Positions 10,542 through 13,142 of a DNA stretch of 13,142 nucleotides are shown in pieces (the first letter of the stretch is position 1; each line of letters starts with the position of its first letter). This DNA is from Candidatus Omnitrophota bacterium. Its GTDB lineage: Bacteria > Omnitrophota > 4484-213. The DNA is taken from positions 1 through 13,142 of the forward strand of contig DAOWIN010000096.1 in assembly GCA_030640885.1 (NCBI GenBank). The letters run 5' to 3'. The notes beneath the pieces are model-generated. The model did no database searches, had not been told where the DNA came from, and worked only from the letters and a program-made list of their open reading frames with translations. Both the position numbers and the translations under genes were made by a program.

Positions 10542-13142
10542 AGTCTTAGAAGGATTAAACAAGGAACAAAAAGAGGCAGCGCTCTTTGATAAAAAACCCT
10601 TGCTGATTATTGCTGGAGCGGGAACGGGTAAAACAACTGTCCTTACCCGCAAAATTGCTTATTTGATTTCCAGCAAAAAGGCAAAGCCGTCCGAGATTTT
10701 AGCTCTTACTTTTACCGATAAAGCCGCCGCTGAAATGGAAGAACGGGTTGATATTTTAATTCCCTATGGCTATGCCGATGTCTTAATCAGCACCTTCCAT
10801 TCCTTTGGTGACGAAATATTAAGAGAGAATGCTTTGTATTTGGGTTTAACCGCTGATTTTAAGGTTTTAACCAAAGCCGAGCAGGTTATCTTTTTCAAAG
10901 AGCATCTTTTCGAATTTCCCCTCTCTCATTACCGGCCTTTAGGCAATCCTACCCGTTATATTGAGGCAGTCATCAATTTATTCAGCCGGGCAAAGGATGA
11001 GGATATCAGCGCAGAGGAGTATTTAGATTATGCAGAGCGTTTGGAAAGCAAGGCAGATAATCCGGAACAAAAAGAGATTGCTCAACGAGAAAAGGAGGTT
11101 GCTCTTTGTTATCAAAAATATGAGGAGTTGTTGTTAAAAAACAACTGTGTGGATTTTGGCAATCAGGTTTATCTAACCCACAAACTTTTTAGCCGACATC
11201 CGGCCGTTTTAAAAAAGTATCAGCAGAAATTTAGATATATTTTGGTAGATGAGTTTCAGGACACCAATTATAGCCAGTTTCAGTTAGTTAATTTTTTAAG
11301 CGGCGAGCAAAAGAATATTACCGCTGTCGCCGATGATGATCAAGCCATTTATCGCTTTCGTGGTGCCGCCATTGGCAATATTCTAAATTTCAAAAAGGCA
11401 TATCCTGAATTTAAAGAGATAGTACTAACAAAAAATTATCGTTCAAACCAGAGAATTTTGGATACTGCCTACCGACTGATTCAATACAATAATCCTCAGA
11501 GACTGGAAGCGAGAGAGGGGATTGATAAGAGACTGATAAGTCACCAGTCACCAGTCACCAGTCACCAGTCAAAAGCAAAAAAACAAAAAGAGCTTTTTGA
11601 AAAAGAAGAAGAAAACATTTTGTCGCATAAAGAGGTAGAGCATTTGCATTTTGAGACTGTCTCTGACGAAGCGGATAGGGTAGCCGAGATTATCAAAAAG
11701 GCGGTAGAATCTAAAAAATATAGTTATCAGGATTTTGCTATTTTGGTAAGAAGCAATAACGATGCCGCTCCCTTTATTCAAGCATTGAATATAAAAGGAA
11801 TCCCCTATAATTTTAGCGGCAGTCAGCGTTTATACGCTCGTGAGGAAATAAAAAACATCATTTCTTTCTTAAAAATTATTACTAACCTTTATGATAGTCT
11901 TAGCCTCTATTATTTGGCGAGTTCAGAAATTTACCAATTAGATACTACTGATTTAACCCGCTGTATGAATTATGCCAGCCGCAGGAGACGAGGGCTTTAT
12001 GAGATTTTTAATTCTCTCTCTAAAATCCCCGACCTGCAAAGCATCAGCACAGAAAGTAAGGCAACCATTGAAAAGATAATACAAGACATTCAGCATTATA
12101 TTAAAATTTCCCGTCAGCAGACCACAGGCAGATTAATGTATTTATTCCTTAGCGAAAGTGGTTATATCAATCGTTTAAGCAAATCCAGCCAGCCAGCCGA
12201 TGAGCAAAAAATTGAGAATATTGCCAAGTTTTTTGACATTGTGCGAAACAGTGAGCTTCTTTTGCGGGAGAATAGGGTAATCAATTTTGTTCAGCATTTA
12301 GATGCTTTAATAGAGGTGGGTGACGACCCAGCAACAGCTGAGGTGGATCCAGATATTCCGCTGGTAAATATTTTAACTGTGCATAAAGCAAAAGGATTGG
12401 AGTTTAGGGTAGTTTTTTCGGTGAGTTCAGTGATGCAGAAATTCCCGTTGAAGGAACGCAGCCAACAGTTTGAGATTTCGGGGGAGTTAATAAAGGATAT
12501 TATGCCCGAGCGTAGTTTTCATCTCCAAGAAGAGCGGCGGCTTTTTTATGTAGCTATGACGCGGGCAAAAGAAAATCTTTTTTTAAGCAGTGCCCGTGAT
12601 TATGGCGGGAAAAGGGCAAGAAAGATTAGTCAGTTTGTTTTAGAGGCATTAGATCTGCCGGTAGTAAAAGAGGCTTCTAAAACATCGGCATTAGAGAGAA
12701 TTAAACGCAATGTTCCTTCACCGCCACCGTTAATTTTAAAGAGGTCTTTTTCTGCTGAAAGGATTTTAAATCTTAGCTATTTTCAGATAGACGATTATCT
12801 TACCTGTCCCCTGAAATACAAATATGTGCATATCTTGCGTGTGCCAATTATGCCGCATTATGCAGTTGTCTATGGACGGGCAATGCATATCGCCGTTGGT
12901 TATTATTATCAAAGAAAGATGCAGAAAACAAAGTTCACCAGAGAGGAATTACTTGCCCATTTTGATGTAGTTTTTGTAAATGAGGGGTTTCTTACCCGCG
13001 AGCATGAGGAGCTGGCACGTGAGCAAGGAAAGAAAGGCCTGTCTTTATTCTTTGACAAAGAAGAGCAAAGCAATAAACTGCCGACTTATATTGAAAAGAA
13101 ATTTTCTTTTTTATTGGACAGAAATAAAATCAGCGGGCGTTG
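10534..13142 (+). CDS. UvrD/PcrA-type helicase with RecB/AddB-like nuclease domain (partial, 3' end outside)
   Basis: 869 codons, open to the window edge. Superfamily 1A helicase motifs are all visible: Q motif near LNKEQ (8-12), Walker A AGAGTGKTT (27-35), Ia ALTFTDKAAAEM (57-68), Ib STFHSF, II LVDEFQDT (237-244), III VADDDQAIYRFRG (265-277), IV KNYRSN (300-305), V TVHKAKGLEF (615-624), VI LFYVAMTRAKE (670-680). After about 745 comes FQIDDYLTCPLKYKY, the start of the PD-(D/E)XK RecB/AddB-type nuclease module; its cysteine (C758) suits an AddB-type Fe-S cluster. The window ends at FLLDRNKISGR, just where the catalytic Asp is expected. Likely role: processing of DNA ends for repair. A 7-bp tandem repeat encodes residues 336-346. 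It overlaps rmuC by 8 bp. Confidence 0.92.
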   Translation, partial: MSKVLEGLNKEQKEAALFDKKPLLIIAGAGTGKTTVLTRKIAYLISSKKAKPSEILALTFTDKAAAEMEERVDILIPYGYADVLISTFHSFGDEILRENALYLGLTADFKVLTKAEQVIFFKEHLFEFPLSHYRPLGNPTRYIEAVINLFSRAKDEDISAEEYLDYAERLESKADNPEQKEIAQREKEVALCYQKYEELLLKNNCVDFGNQVYLTHKLFSRHPAVLKKYQQKFRYILVDEFQDTNYSQFQLVNFLSGEQKNITAVADDDQAIYRFRGAAIGNILNFKKAYPEFKEIVLTKNYRSNQRILDTAYRLIQYNNPQRLEAREGIDKRLISHQSPVTSHQSKAKKQKELFEKEEENILSHKEVEHLHFETVSDEADRVAEIIKKAVESKKYSYQDFAILVRSNNDAAPFIQALNIKGIPYNFSGSQRLYAREEIKNIISFLKIITNLYDSLSLYYLASSEIYQLDTTDLTRCMNYASRRRRGLYEIFNSLSKIPDLQSISTESKATIEKIIQDIQHYIKISRQQTTGRLMYLFLSESGYINRLSKSSQPADEQKIENIAKFFDIVRNSELLLRENRVINFVQHLDALIEVGDDPATAEVDPDIPLVNILTVHKAKGLEFRVVFSVSSVMQKFPLKERSQQFEISGELIKDIMPERSFHLQEERRLFYVAMTRAKENLFLSSARDYGGKRARKISQFVLEALDLPVVKEASKTSALERIKRNVPSPPPLILKRSFSAERILNLSYFQIDDYLTCPLKYKYVHILRVPIMPHYAVVYGRAMHIAVGYYYQRKMQKTKFTREELLAHFDVVFVNEGFLTREHEELAREQGKKGLSLFFDKEEQSNKLPTYIEKKFSFLLDRNKISGR
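11539..11570 (+). repeat. AGTCACC tandem repeat inside the helicase gene
   Basis: Four perfect copies of AGTCACC and a partial AGTC, 32 bp. It encodes SHQSPVTSHQS within a charged linker between helicase motif IV and the next conserved block. Because the period is 7 bp, the repeat cycles through all three frames without a stop on the sense strand. A change of one copy would shift the frame downstream. Confidence 0.85.

Noticed and set aside
11569..11781. 70-codon minus-strand ORF with a Phe-rich end
   Set aside because: It is antisense to the helicase gene, and its Phe run is the complement of a Lys-rich linker.

Overview
The window is AT-rich DNA from a bacterium with a Gram-negative type envelope. 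Two LptF/LptG-type lipopolysaccharide-export permeases and the lipoprotein-modifying enzyme Lgt support this. No rRNA, tRNA or marker gene fixes the lineage. The mix (stand-alone BioY, DUF1284, ComF, RmuC, a RecB/AddB-like helicase-nuclease, many short tandem repeats) would fit an uncultivated candidate-phylum genome, but that is inference.

Region 1 (1-2720, plus strand) looks accessory. It holds the tail of a gene whose C-terminus is nearly repeated by the next gene, a BRO-N-domain (phage-antirepressor/DinD-like) protein, a phospholipase-D-superfamily nuclease-like protein, a small unknown ORF, a decayed gene remnant and a small zinc-ribbon membrane protein. Region 2 (2760-5314, plus strand) is a housekeeping cluster. 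A consensus promoter precedes bioY, a DUF1284 gene and lgt, packed with 2-bp or overlapping junctions, followed after a repeat patch by ndk. Region 3 (5391-8523, minus strand) reads comF, then an lptF-type permease, then an lptG-type permease. The first permease carries an in-frame amber codon near its N-terminus. Region 4 (8585-13142, plus strand) reads a probably exported PLD-type nuclease behind a hairpin-rich leader, then rmuC, then a UvrD-type helicase with the start of a C-terminal nuclease domain, running off the window. rmuC and the helicase overlap by 8 bp.

The main unexplained structure is repetitive. Intergenic gaps carry short tandem repeats with a 7-bp period (6451-6600, 7705-7783, 9427-9460) or a 9-bp unit (4744-4805, 5331-5408). 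A different perfect 7-bp repeat lies inside the helicase coding sequence (11539-11570). The comF/PLD divergent gap holds back-to-back promoters and three consecutive hairpins. No established defence system, CRISPR array, insertion sequence or RNA gene was identified. The best leads are the amber-interrupted lptF, the three-hairpin leader and the 7-bp repeat family.
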